A stretch of DNA of 64,000 nucleotides, taken from assembly GCF_963676815.1 (NCBI RefSeq), contig NZ_OY781365.1:4870501-4934500 (forward strand). The letters are read 5' to 3'. A program made the position numbers and the translations under genes. The DNA comes from an uncultured Draconibacterium sp. Its GTDB lineage: Bacteria; Bacteroidota; Bacteroidia; Bacteroidales; Prolixibacteraceae. Below the pieces are notes generated by a model that was not told where the DNA came from, did not search any database, and saw nothing but the letters and a program-made list of their open reading frames with translations. Of this stretch, positions 28,380 through 37,381 are shown in pieces; position 1 is the stretch's first letter; each line of letters opens with the position of its first letter.

Positions 28380-29933
28380 ATGAAAAAAGTTATAAAAATT
28401 GTACTGCTTACTCCGCTTGTTTTAATTTTGGCGGCGCTGGTGATATTGTCGGTAAAGTATTCTCCAACCTATGTTTATCGATTAATCACCCAAAATGTTG
28501 CCGACGTTTACGACTATCAGAAATATGAGAACCGTGTAATTAAAGGATCGGAAGACACTTTTCAATTTGCTAAGAGATTGGATGAGAAGTATGTAGAATC
28601 CTTGTTTCAGGACAGAGTTTTGAGCACGGGCTTTAAAACTTTTGATGAGTGGGCGGAGAAATCGCAAACTACAGCATTAATTTTTATTCGGAAAGACACC
28701 ATTTTGTACGAGAAGTATTTCAATGGATTTTCGCGCGATTCCTACTATCATTCACAATCGATGGCAAAATCATTTATTTCCTTTTTGATTGGTGCTGCCA
28801 TCGACGACGGTCTCATCTCGGACGTGAACGACCCGATGACCTTATATATTCCAGAACTAAAAGAACGAAATTCTGATTTTGAGAAGATTACCATCAAAAA
28901 TTTGCTTGAAATGCGCTCTGGACTGAAATATAATACCAGTTATATTCCGGGAACATATACACATGCACCATGGCACGACGAAGCAGTTGGATATTACCAT
29001 CCAAACGTGCGAAAACTACTGCTAAAAAAGGTTGATATTGCACGGGAGTCGGGGAAAACTTTTGAGTATAACAATTACAACACCAGTTATTTGGGATTGA
29101 TTATTGAACGGGCAACAAACAAAACCGTGTCGGAATACTTGGAGGAAAAACTGTGGTCGAAAATTATGACACAGGATGCACTTTTTTCTATCGACAGTAA
29201 AAAGTCGGGATTTGAATATATGCCCAGCCGTTTGATTGCACGAGCTGTAGATTATGCCCGGTTTGGACGGCTATTTCTGAACGAAGGAAACTGGGACGAC
29301 AGGCAAATCATTTCGAAAGATTGGGTGAAAAGATCTACCCGTGAAGACAAATCAATTCCACGCGAAATTTATCCCGACTGGCTTGGTGGTGAAAATTGTG
29401 CACATACCTACTATTCCTATCAGTGGTGGGGAAATACGAATTGCGACTCAACCTTTGAGTTTTTTGCCAACGGAAACCTCGGACAGCAAATTTATGTGAT
29501 CCCCGACAAAGAGATAATTATCGTTCATTGCGGCAACTCGCTTGAATATTACGGCGAAAGTGATTTAATGCGTGCTGCCGATTGTATAAGGTATTACGAT
29601 TTTCATAAATCGATCCTCGACAATGGTGTTGAAGAAGCCATTAATCAATATCGTAAAAAGAAAAAACAAGATCCGGGATATCAACCTTTTGACGAACATT
29701 TCCTGATGCAAAAAGGTTATACTTTGCTGGATGCCGGAAGGGTAGAAGACGCCAAGCAACTCTTCGCATTGAATGTTGAAACCTACCCTGGTTCGTGGTC
29801 AGTTTATAATAATTTGGCTGAGGCTTATCAAAAAAGTGGAGAGCCCGATTCTGCCCGGATATTTTATAACAAATCGCTGGAATTAAAACCGGAAAATAAT
29901 TGGGCAACCGAGAAGCTAATGATGCTCGAGTGA
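28380..29933 (+). CDS. Membrane-anchored serine hydrolase (class C beta-lactamase fold) with TPR tail
   Basis: The 517-residue protein has an N-terminal hydrophobic anchor (about 5-25) and the beta-lactamase/DD-peptidase domain. Nucleophile S127 and K130 lie in the SxxK motif SMAK. Y230-N-N232 takes the YxN position (FEYNNYNTSYLG), and a Gly-rich block FFANGNLGQQIY replaces the KTG region. About 435-517 is a TPR-like tail (VYNNLAEAYQKSGEPDSARI). These proteins cleave peptides, amides or esters in the periplasm; resistance to beta-lactams should not be assumed. It is the most divergent of the four paralogues here. Confidence 0.87.
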   Translation: MKKVIKIVLLTPLVLILAALVILSVKYSPTYVYRLITQNVADVYDYQKYENRVIKGSEDTFQFAKRLDEKYVESLFQDRVLSTGFKTFDEWAEKSQTTALIFIRKDTILYEKYFNGFSRDSYYHSQSMAKSFISFLIGAAIDDGLISDVNDPMTLYIPELKERNSDFEKITIKNLLEMRSGLKYNTSYIPGTYTHAPWHDEAVGYYHPNVRKLLLKKVDIARESGKTFEYNNYNTSYLGLIIERATNKTVSEYLEEKLWSKIMTQDALFSIDSKKSGFEYMPSRLIARAVDYARFGRLFLNEGNWDDRQIISKDWVKRSTREDKSIPREIYPDWLGGENCAHTYYSYQWWGNTNCDSTFEFFANGNLGQQIYVIPDKEIIIVHCGNSLEYYGESDLMRAADCIRYYDFHKSILDNGVEEAINQYRKKKKQDPGYQPFDEHFLMQKGYTLLDAGRVEDAKQLFALNVETYPGSWSVYNNLAEAYQKSGEPDSARIFYNKSLELKPENNWATEKLMMLE

Positions 29934-30039
29934 TTAAACAGGATGCTGTTAACTTATCGAAATCTGCATTTCAACGACTTTTTTTCACCATCTATCCAGT
30001 GCGTTTTATTATTGCCGGATAATTTCTAAAAAAATAGTC

Positions 30040-30963
30040 ATGAAAAAATTTATCACACTTCTGGCAATGCTGATTTCCGTACAAATCGCATTTGCACAGA
30101 ATCACGTAAGTAAAGGAGACAGTTTGAAAGGTGAGGGGCTTTTAATGCCAGCTTTAACGGAATATGCGGGAGCAATGATGGAAAATCCGACAAGCGAAAA
30201 TTCGTATCGACTGGCTTCTGCAACGGCTCTGTTATGGACATCTCAAATGAGAGATACTTCTTTCTATTTCCTGAATTATGCACTTCAGAATGATTCAACA
30301 CTGGATGTGTTGTATGATCCTGATTTTTTAAGTCTTATTGACGACCCGCGATGGAAAGATATTGAAGATTTACAGTTTGGAAAATACGAATTGAAAAACG
30401 GAGCGATTAAGAATAAACCATTTGCACGAGCTCTTTTCAGGATGATAATAAAAGACCAGGGGTTTATGTATGCCGGAAATATTGAACGAAGAAAATACAT
30501 GCAAAATGGAGGATATTTTAGTACACCGGCCATATTTCCTGTGCTTGCCCGGGAAGAAAAAAATATGAAGGAAAATGAAAGCCAGCTGTTGAAGCTTTTG
30601 GATGAATATGGTTGGCCAACAGCCTCGCGGGTAACCGAATTTGCTGCAGCAGGAGCTGCATTGATTATCAATCATTCCACTTACGAAATTCGCAAAAAGT
30701 ATTTCCCAATGCTTGAAGAAGCCTTTAAAAATGGTGAAGCCCAGCCCTTACGATACGCTAAAATGCGCGACCGGTTACTGGTGGAAGAGGGGAAAGAACA
30801 ACTGTATGGCACCCAGTTAAAATTTGAGGGGAATACACGTGTGCCACAATCTATTCAAGATCCTCAAAATGTTGATAAACGAAGAGCAGAAATTGGACTT
30901 GAACCATTGACAGTGTATCTTAAGAAAAGATTTGATATTGACTGGCAGGTAACAAGTAAATGA
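30040..30963 (+). CDS. Secreted DUF6624-domain protein
   Basis: The 307-residue protein has a cleavable signal peptide (ends AFAQ at about 20). A short TPR-like part (about 25-110) comes first, then a C-terminal region matching DUF6624: YGWPTASRVTEFAAAGAALI, later DRLLVEEGKEQLYGTQ and DKRRAEIGLEPL. The family has no known activity; the conserved GTQ and RRxxIGL motifs are family hallmarks. It lies 106 bp after the serine-hydrolase gene and is co-directional. Confidence 0.78.
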   Translation: MKKFITLLAMLISVQIAFAQNHVSKGDSLKGEGLLMPALTEYAGAMMENPTSENSYRLASATALLWTSQMRDTSFYFLNYALQNDSTLDVLYDPDFLSLIDDPRWKDIEDLQFGKYELKNGAIKNKPFARALFRMIIKDQGFMYAGNIERRKYMQNGGYFSTPAIFPVLAREEKNMKENESQLLKLLDEYGWPTASRVTEFAAAGAALIINHSTYEIRKKYFPMLEEAFKNGEAQPLRYAKMRDRLLVEEGKEQLYGTQLKFEGNTRVPQSIQDPQNVDKRRAEIGLEPLTVYLKKRFDIDWQVTSK

Positions 30964-31278
30964 GCAAAATGATCAGGCGCATGGATTTTATCATTGTAAT
31001 GGATTTAAAGTTAAAAGCTGTTCCAAGATGAATTAGCAGGAAAACCCTATCCAATGTTACATCTGGAATTACAAGAATAAAATATCGGTGTTTAAATTAG
31101 AGCCAATTACAACTAAAGAATAGCTGGAAACAACAATAAATGCATTACTAAACCATATAACATTTGAAATGTTACAATTACCATGAAATGGAAACTGTTA
31201 TTTAACTTTTTCAGTCATTTTGCTCACGGTATAATTATCCTGTCAGTAATGTTTCAAAAATATAATAAGGTTCGTAAT
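30964..31278. other. Intergenic region without a recognisable gene
   Basis: About 315 bp of AT-rich sequence with stops in all frames. The only structure noted is a 15-bp near-palindrome AACATTTgAAATGTT at 31159-31173. The araC promoter follows at 31279. Confidence 0.5.
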
Positions 31279-31286
31279 TACTTTTG
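31279..31286 (+). promoter_or_regulatory. -7 box of the araC gene
   Basis: TACTTTTG matches TAnnTTTG and lies only 7 bp before ATG 31294. The mRNA would have a very short leader if that ATG is used. No clear -33 TTG at good spacing was found. Confidence 0.45.
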
Positions 31287-31293
31287 TTTCTAA

Positions 31294-32283
31294 ATGAAGT
31301 ACATCTCAATAAATCTATATCGAAAAATGATAAATCATGCTTTAATTGAAGGTATGACCCGGGACGACTTCGATGATTTACCAACATCCATTGTTTCCAT
31401 GGACAATGTCCAGGTTGTTCCGGCAAATCACTTTTTTGAGCTGCACGAGATATTAGATAAAGAATTAGGACCCGGATTTTCGGTGAGAATCGGTCAGCAA
31501 ATGAAAATGGAGGATTATGGGGTTTTGGGATTATCATGGAAGACTTGCTCGTGGGCTGGTGAGATTTTTGAACGAAGTGAACGGTATTTTAAGTTGTTGT
31601 CAAACACTTATTTCTTTAGGGTTGAAAAAGATATCGGAATTTCTCGTGTTTTCCTGAATCGCGAAGCCTATCGCCGGGGAATGGAGTTATCGAATGAAGC
31701 TACCTTGTCTGCTACAATTGTTGTGCTTCGGGCAATAACTGAATCCGATATTTCCCCTGTTGAAGTTTCATTTAAACATGCTGCTCCGGAAAAACTTGAC
31801 GATTATATAAAGGCTTTCAACTGTCCCATTCTGTTTAGCCAACCGCAAAACTACATTGCCTATAAAACAGAAGATTTGGAAATGCGGACAGCAAAAGCTG
31901 ATGTAAGTATTAATCGGTTCCTGATTGAAAGAGTTGAAGAAGAAACACGGGGCATTGAGTTAAATGCAAACAAAATAATTTATGATGTTGAGAATCTTAT
32001 TCGGGATGCATTACCAAGTGGAATCCCTGGCGTTGAGCAGATAGGGCAAATAATGGGTATGAGCAGGCGCACGCTTACCCGCCGCTTATCTGAAAATGGT
32101 CTTACCTTTAGAGACCTGATTAAAAGAATACAAGAAGAGGTTTCAAAAGAACTCCTTAAAAACCCCGAAAGAAGTATTGCTGAAATTGCTTTTGAAACTG
32201 GTTTTTCAGAACAAAGTGCATTTAGTCGTGCTTTTAAAAACTGGACGAATCAATCTCCGGTAGAATTCCGTAAAAACCAATAA
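31294..32283 (+). CDS. AraC family regulator with arabinose-binding-type N-domain
   Basis: The 329-residue protein has the N-terminal Arabinose_bd-type domain (about 1-200: GFSVRIGQQMKMEDYGVLGL, then WKTCSWAGEIFERSERYFKL). A C-terminal AraC HTH spans about 235-329 (IGQIMGMSRRTLTRRLSENG, then IAEIAFETGFSEQSAFSRAF and TNQSPVEFRK). A 57-bp operator/promoter block starts 20 bp after its stop. Three further copies of that block lie elsewhere in the window, next to decayed copies of this gene. It is the only intact regulator of that type here and probably controls all four promoters (inferred). Confidence 0.9.
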   Translation: MKYISINLYRKMINHALIEGMTRDDFDDLPTSIVSMDNVQVVPANHFFELHEILDKELGPGFSVRIGQQMKMEDYGVLGLSWKTCSWAGEIFERSERYFKLLSNTYFFRVEKDIGISRVFLNREAYRRGMELSNEATLSATIVVLRAITESDISPVEVSFKHAAPEKLDDYIKAFNCPILFSQPQNYIAYKTEDLEMRTAKADVSINRFLIERVEEETRGIELNANKIIYDVENLIRDALPSGIPGVEQIGQIMGMSRRTLTRRLSENGLTFRDLIKRIQEEVSKELLKNPERSIAEIAFETGFSEQSAFSRAFKNWTNQSPVEFRKNQ

Positions 32284-32302
32284 AAAATAAGGCTGGCGCA
32301 AA

Positions 32303-32359
32303 GTGTCAAAAGATTGGCTTTAAAGGTCAAGCATAAGCACCTTTAACGAATTAATTTTG
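32303..32359 (+). promoter_or_regulatory. Repeated AraC-type operator/promoter, copy 1
   Basis: Half-sites GTGTCAA (32303-32309) and AGGTCAA (32324-32330) are 21 bp apart. The -7 box TAATTTTG (32352-32359) starts 49 bp from the first half-site. Between the half-sites TTGGC is conserved. The second half-site lies where a -33 element would be, as expected for an activator. It drives the serine hydrolase at 32386. Confidence 0.75.
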
Positions 32360-32385
32360 CGTTATAATATAAAATTCATTACAAA

Positions 32386-34059
32386 ATGAAAATAGGAGTA
32401 TCTTTTTTAAGCCTGATTATTTTTTTAGTACATGTCTTCAATAGTTACGGTCAGACTAGTCAAAAACAAATTCAAAAAATTGACAGTTTATTTACTACAT
32501 GGAATGTATCTAATCATCCAGGTGGCGCTGTTTTAGTATCAAAGGAAGGAAAAACTATTTTTTCAAAATCCTATGGTTTAGCTAATATTGAATATAACAT
32601 TCCAAATACAAACAACACTCTTTTTAATATAGGTTCCATATCAAAACAATTCACAGCTATGGGTATTGTATTATTGGAAGAACAAAACAAACTTTCTATT
32701 GATGATGACATTAGAAAACACATTTCTGAATTACCAGATTTTGGTGAAGTTATTACTATTCGTCATTTATTGCATCATACAAGTGGATTGAGAGATTTAC
32801 ATGGTTTATTGGGTATAGCTGGCTGGCGAAGCGGAGATTTAGAAACAAACGATGATGTTTACAGAATAATTAAAAATCAAGAAGAACTCAACTTTAAACC
32901 TGGAGAAGAATTTTTATACAGCAATACTGGATACATATTATTAGCTAAAATTATTGAAAATATTAGCCAATTGAAATTTGACCAATGGATGAAGCAAAAT
33001 ATTTTTCAACCATTAGGAATGAAAGACACGTATGTAGAAACCTCTTTGAATAAGATTGTTCCAAATAATGCTACATCTTACTATTTGCGAGAAGTATTCG
33101 AAAGAGCTTTAGAATATTGGGGTTACTTTGGTTCTGGAAATATACACTCCACAACAGAAGATTTAAATATTTGGCTACAAAATTTTAGTACACCTCAAAA
33201 TAATTGGGAATCTGCCTTTAAAAAATTGCTATTCACGACACCACTAAAAAATGATTTTCAAACCAACTATGGTTTTGGACTTCGAGTTGAAGAATACTCG
33301 GGAAGGAAGGTCCTACAACATGGAGGATCTGTTGGTGGTTTTAGAGCGATTGCAAGAACTTTTCCTAAAGAACAACTCAATATTGTAATTCTAAGTAATT
33401 ATTCGAGAAGTAACATTGGATCTAAAGCAAACAAGATATCTGATATTTTTTTAGCTAAAAGAAAAGATCTGCCAACAAAAAAAGTAACTCAAACTCCAAA
33501 TAAGTTCATCAAGTTATCTTCTGAAAAACTTAAGGAATTGGAAGGTATTTACTGGAGTGATTCCGAGAAATCCGGACGTAAAGTTTACTTCAAAAATGAC
33601 ACCTTAAGATACTCAAGCTCGGAAAATAGTGAATGGCCATTAGTGCCAATAAGCAAAAATTCATTTATAATGATTCATCCATCTATAAAACCAATTGTGA
33701 CGTTTGATAATATGACAAATCAAATGACTGTAAGAATTGAAAATGATTTGCCGGGAGTCTTCAACTTTCTTCAACGTAACCTGGACATAAAAACAAATGG
33801 TAATGAAAGGCTTGTTGGAAAGTATTACAGCCCGGAACTAAAAACAATGTATTCAATATCAATAGATGATAAGTCTAATGTCTATCTTGAACACGCAAGA
33901 CACGGTATAATAAAATTACAACAGTTATACGATAATGTTTTTTCGGGTGATTGGCCTGTAGGAACTGTTGAAATAAGAAGAAATGAAAAAGGAAATGTTA
34001 TGGGTTTAAGAATGTCAAATGGTCGTACTCGAAATGTATGGCTTGAAAAAGTCATTTAA
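32386..34059 (+). CDS. Secreted serine hydrolase (beta-lactamase/DD-peptidase fold)
   Basis: The 557-residue protein has a signal peptide (about 1-22) and a class C beta-lactamase-type domain. S84-I-S-K87 is the nucleophile motif, RHLLHHTSGL follows, Y178-S-N180 is the second motif, and LQHGGSVGGF takes the KTG/HGG position. The C-terminal about 180 residues form a beta-rich domain common in this family. It follows the intact araC gene and operator copy 1. The gene at 34219 is a clear paralogue with the same layout. The substrate is unknown. Confidence 0.88.
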   Translation: MKIGVSFLSLIIFLVHVFNSYGQTSQKQIQKIDSLFTTWNVSNHPGGAVLVSKEGKTIFSKSYGLANIEYNIPNTNNTLFNIGSISKQFTAMGIVLLEEQNKLSIDDDIRKHISELPDFGEVITIRHLLHHTSGLRDLHGLLGIAGWRSGDLETNDDVYRIIKNQEELNFKPGEEFLYSNTGYILLAKIIENISQLKFDQWMKQNIFQPLGMKDTYVETSLNKIVPNNATSYYLREVFERALEYWGYFGSGNIHSTTEDLNIWLQNFSTPQNNWESAFKKLLFTTPLKNDFQTNYGFGLRVEEYSGRKVLQHGGSVGGFRAIARTFPKEQLNIVILSNYSRSNIGSKANKISDIFLAKRKDLPTKKVTQTPNKFIKLSSEKLKELEGIYWSDSEKSGRKVYFKNDTLRYSSSENSEWPLVPISKNSFIMIHPSIKPIVTFDNMTNQMTVRIENDLPGVFNFLQRNLDIKTNGNERLVGKYYSPELKTMYSISIDDKSNVYLEHARHGIIKLQQLYDNVFSGDWPVGTVEIRRNEKGNVMGLRMSNGRTRNVWLEKVI

Positions 34060-34077
34060 TAAATAAAGAACACTACA

Positions 34078-34110
34078 CAATAAATCTATATCGTAAAATT
34101 CAATAATACT
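34078..34110 (+). pseudogene. Remnant of an araC gene (5' end only)
   Basis: CAATAAATCTATATCG here matches, base for base, the start of the intact araC gene (codons for INLYR near 31306). It runs at once into the AATACTT..CTTCTG leader seen upstream of the other operator copies. The rest of the gene is missing. With only 16 matching bases the case rests on its position just before operator copy 2. Confidence 0.5.
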
Positions 34111-34125
34111 TACTTCTGACACAAA

Positions 34126-34182
34126 GTGTCAAAAGTTTGGCTTCAAGAGTCAATCACAAGCAACTTAAACGCTTTAATTTTG
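34126..34182 (+). promoter_or_regulatory. Repeated AraC-type operator/promoter, copy 2
   Basis: GTGTCAA (34126-34132) and GAGTCAA (34147-34153) are 21 bp apart. TAATTTTG lies at 34175-34182, 49 bp from the first half-site, exactly as in copy 1. The start codon of the serine hydrolase is 37 bp past the box. Confidence 0.75.
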
Positions 34183-34218
34183 CGTAAATAATTTTACATA
34201 TTTAAAATTTGAATTCAA

Positions 34219-35913
34219 ATGCGAATATCATACTTCATTATAATAATTAGCCTCTGTCTTTTGCTCATTACCAAAGCAAATGCTCAGGAAAAAGTTGACT
34301 TTTCCTCAACACTGCATCAAATAGATAAAAGCATTGACAGTCTTTTAAATGGCTATAATGAAAACGCACCGGGAATCTCAATTGGAATAGTCAGTAACAA
34401 CAAATTGGTTTATGAAAAACAATTTGGATTAGCAAATGTAGATTACGAAATTCCAATTACTCACGAAACATCATTTCATGTGGCTTCTGTCTCTAAGCAA
34501 ATTACTGCATTTGCCATTCTGTTACTTGAGGATGAAGGCAAACTTTCTTTAGATGATGATATTAGAATCTATCTTCCGGAAATGCATAATTTTCAAAATA
34601 CCATTACTATCCGTCATTTACTCAATCATACCAGTGGTTTAAAAGATCAGTTTAACCTATTGCGCCTTTCCGGTTGGACTCTTGATGATGTAATTACAAA
34701 TGAACAGGTCTTACATATTCTTTTTAATCAGAAGACCTTAAATTTTCAACCTGACGAAAAACATATGTATAGTAATTCCGGCTATACCTTGTTAGCAGAA
34801 ATTGTAGCAAGAGTATCAAAGATGTCTTTTGCGGAGTTTACAAACAAACGCATTTTTAAACCTTTACAAATGCATCAATCTCAATTTGTAGATACAGAAG
34901 GCCAGATCGTAAAAAACAAAAGTATTTCGTATTACAAAACCGATTCAACTTACAGAGAAGATCTGTTTAACAACTTCAGTGTGGGCGCAACAAACCTTAA
35001 TACAACAATTCAGGATTTGAGTAAATGGGCAAATAACTTTGACACACAGGTTGTTGGCAATGATAGTATATTCAAAAAAATGCATGCTCAGACACCGTTG
35101 AACGATCGAAGTTTTTATGGCTATGCAAGTGGTCAGTTCATTAATACCTATAAAGGTTTTAAACGAATTGAACATAGTGGGCAGGATGCCAGTTATCAGG
35201 CATACTTGGCAAGATTTCCGGAACTTAATTTGAGCATCATTTTTACAAACACCAATGGCGAAATTAATGGTGCACGATTGGTTTACGATATTATGGATAT
35301 TTGCCTGGAACCTTACCTTGACCATAAAAAAACAACTTCAGCCCCCAAAAAACGATTAACCCATAAAAACCGAATTCAAAAAACAACTTCATATTTAAAA
35401 CAATTTGAAGGATATTACTGGGATGAAGGTGATAAATATTCACGTCAAATTAAAGTAGAAAACGACACCTTAAAATTCATTACCAAAAATGGTAAAACAG
35501 CTCTGGTTCCGGTTGACGAGCAAGAGTTTGAAATGGATATAGAAGAGTATGTTGCGCTGACTTTCAATGCTAACCAGATGATAATGACACTGGATGATGG
35601 ATACCAAATCGTTTCAGATAAATATATTCCCGCCAACTACAATTCTAAAACGCTAGAAGAATTTAATGGCAAATATTATAGTCCTGAATTAAATGCATAC
35701 TATACATTCCGCACAGAGGAAAATACATTAGTGGCAAATCATACACGGCTGGGCGATTTTAAATTGAATGCGATTAAAAATGATTACTTTCTTGGAAACA
35801 AAGGTTCCTTTCTAAAAGTTGTTTTTTTAAGAAACAATTCCAAAAAAGTCATTGGTTTTGAAGTTTCAAGTAGTAGAGCAAAAAATGTTCAATTCAATAA
35901 ACTAAATAATTGA
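34219..35913 (+). CDS. Secreted serine hydrolase, paralogue of the 32386 gene
   Basis: 564 residues with a signal peptide (about 1-22, ends ANAQ). Motifs are S90-V-S-K93, RHLLNHTSGL, Y184-S-N186 and IEHSGQDASYQAYLARFP. A C-terminal beta-rich domain begins near FEGYYWDEGD, matching LEGIYWSDSE of the neighbour. The two genes and their upstream operators are clearly a tandem duplication. The hydrolase domain is conserved with both active-site motifs intact, so both are probably functional. Confidence 0.88.
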   Translation: MRISYFIIIISLCLLLITKANAQEKVDFSSTLHQIDKSIDSLLNGYNENAPGISIGIVSNNKLVYEKQFGLANVDYEIPITHETSFHVASVSKQITAFAILLLEDEGKLSLDDDIRIYLPEMHNFQNTITIRHLLNHTSGLKDQFNLLRLSGWTLDDVITNEQVLHILFNQKTLNFQPDEKHMYSNSGYTLLAEIVARVSKMSFAEFTNKRIFKPLQMHQSQFVDTEGQIVKNKSISYYKTDSTYREDLFNNFSVGATNLNTTIQDLSKWANNFDTQVVGNDSIFKKMHAQTPLNDRSFYGYASGQFINTYKGFKRIEHSGQDASYQAYLARFPELNLSIIFTNTNGEINGARLVYDIMDICLEPYLDHKKTTSAPKKRLTHKNRIQKTTSYLKQFEGYYWDEGDKYSRQIKVENDTLKFITKNGKTALVPVDEQEFEMDIEEYVALTFNANQMIMTLDDGYQIVSDKYIPANYNSKTLEEFNGKYYSPELNAYYTFRTEENTLVANHTRLGDFKLNAIKNDYFLGNKGSFLKVVFLRNNSKKVIGFEVSSSRAKNVQFNKLNN

Positions 35914-36068
35914 CAAAAAATGCCACGCAAAATGGTGTATAAGTAATTAGGATTAAAGTGACAAATCGAGAGTATAAACATAAAAAAGGTCAGTGCAAAA
36001 CCGAAATGTTCAGGTTTAAAAATCCAAACTTCTCATAGCCGAAACCATTAGCAAACATTTTAATAGTA

Positions 36069-36998
36069 ATGAATAAATTTTTATCTATTTGCTTCATTGT
36101 CGTAATACTTTTTGCTTGCAAAAACAATACTGTTTCATATTTCGACCAGGAGACTCCGTCTATAATCCCGGAATTATTTGCACCATCAATTGTTAATTCG
36201 GACAGTATTGAGCTTAATTTAGTTTTTAATTATGACCATACAGAAATGTTCTTTTCAAGAATTGTTGACAATAGTTTTGTTATTCACCATTCTGAATTGA
36301 TTAATGGAAAATGGTCTGACATTAAACCTATTAAACTGTACGATGATAGTGTTCTTGTTTCAGTTGCCTGTGACCCTACAATTACCAAAGATGGAAAGAC
36401 AATGTATTTTCTTGGTGTAGACCCTAATCTATATAAAAACGATGTTACACGAGAGGAACTTTATACGATACCACCTGACATATATATGAGTAAAAAGGGG
36501 GACGGTAAATGGGAATTAGCCTCTAAAGTGGAATTTTCGGTTTCTACGGAATATTTAGAAACTTATCCTGTTGTTACAGCGGATGGGAGTATATATTTTC
36601 GCTCAAACAGACCAAGTGATGAAGGTGGAATGAATACTTATCGTGCACAATATTTAGGAAATGGGAAATTTGAAACACCGATTATTATAAACACTAAGAC
36701 AGAGAATAAGGAACTAATAACTTATGTTTCACCAGATGAGCGGTATGCGATAACTAACGGACAAGGTAAATTTCAAATAACGTTTAATGATAATGGTGAA
36801 TGGACAAAACCCAAAGAAATACCATTAGACTATGAAAGCAACTGGCGTTATTATTGTCCGTATATGTCTTCTGACGGAAAATATTTTATCTACTCCAGAA
36901 GGTATAATAACACTGAAAAGAAAGGCTGGGCAGGTGTTGAAAAAGGAGAAGTTTATTGGGTAAAAGCTGATGTACTTTTCAATACAAAAAAAGAATAA
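36069..36998 (+). CDS. PD40 (WD40-like beta-propeller) lipoprotein
   Basis: 309 residues with a lipoprotein signal (lipobox Cys C17 in ILFACKNN). The start YFDQETPSIIPELFAPSIVN is typical of a Bacteroidota PD40 family, with propeller blades such as VVTADGSIYFRSNRPSDEGG and YMSSDGKYFIYSRRY. Such proteins are periplasmic or surface binding or scaffold propellers with no known enzymatic role. The gene at 48470 is a paralogue. The stop at 36998 directly abuts an araC remnant. A fragment of a second copy of this gene's 5' end lies at 45841. Confidence 0.82.
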   Translation: MNKFLSICFIVVILFACKNNTVSYFDQETPSIIPELFAPSIVNSDSIELNLVFNYDHTEMFFSRIVDNSFVIHHSELINGKWSDIKPIKLYDDSVLVSVACDPTITKDGKTMYFLGVDPNLYKNDVTREELYTIPPDIYMSKKGDGKWELASKVEFSVSTEYLETYPVVTADGSIYFRSNRPSDEGGMNTYRAQYLGNGKFETPIIINTKTENKELITYVSPDERYAITNGQGKFQITFNDNGEWTKPKEIPLDYESNWRYYCPYMSSDGKYFIYSRRYNNTEKKGWAGVEKGEVYWVKADVLFNTKKE

Positions 36999-37002
36999 AA
37001 CA

Positions 37003-37110
37003 TTATCTTGTTCCTGGTTGAAAGGGTTGACGAACAAACAAAATGCCTTTAGTCGTACCTTCAATAAACAAACAAATCAATCCCCGATAGAATTTCATAA
37101 AATCCTCTAA
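37003..37110 (+). pseudogene. Decayed araC gene with large internal deletion
   Basis: Translating 37013-37040 gives FLVERVDEQT, matching FLIERVEEET in the middle of the intact AraC. A jump and frame change follow, and 37042-37110 encodes NAFSRTFNKQTNQSPIEFHK plus IL-stop, matching the AraC C-terminus (SAFSRAFKNWTNQSPVEFRK). Roughly 270 bp between these parts are missing. Operator copy 3 follows 19 bp later, exactly as an operator follows the intact araC. Confidence 0.75.
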
Positions 37111-37129
37111 AAAATACTTCTGGCGCAAA

Positions 37130-37186
37130 GTGTCAAAAGGTTGGCGTTTGGGCTCAATCAATTATCTCCTTCCCAATTTAATTTTG
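37130..37186 (+). promoter_or_regulatory. Repeated AraC-type operator/promoter, copy 3
   Basis: GTGTCAA (37130-37136) and GGCTCAA (37151-37157) are 21 bp apart. TAATTTTG is at 37179-37186, 49 bp from the first half-site. The flanks CTTCTGGCGCAAA and the leader AGAATAATTACGTTAG match copy 4 closely. The downstream ORF is only 48 codons, so the promoter may now serve the sigma-factor gene. Confidence 0.72.
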
Positions 37187-37223
37187 TTTTAAGAATAATT
37201 ACGTTAGTAAAATTCAAAACAAA

Positions 37224-37370
37224 ATGAAAGAAAACCTGACCTACTTGGTAGCCTGCAGTCGGCTACGCCACATAAAGGTGACCGTTGTGTTTACTATCTC
37301 TCAAAAGAAATTCTTCATACGACTTTGCCTTTTGCCTGTAATAATTCTTAATTTGAGCCACGAACAATAA
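37224..37370 (+). CDS. Small ORF after operator copy 3, possible gene remnant
   Basis: A 48-codon frame starts with ATG 38 bp past the -7 box, at the same place as the start in copy 4 (both begin ATGAAAGA). It encodes MKENLTYLVACSRLRHIKV followed by a hydrophobic, signal-like stretch (FFIRLCLLPVIILN) and stops. It may be the truncated start of the module's lost target gene, or a leader peptide. I do not recognise it. Confidence 0.3.
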   Translation: MKENLTYLVACSRLRHIKVTVVFTISQKKFFIRLCLLPVIILNLSHEQ

Positions 37371-37381
37371 AAACAGCATCA

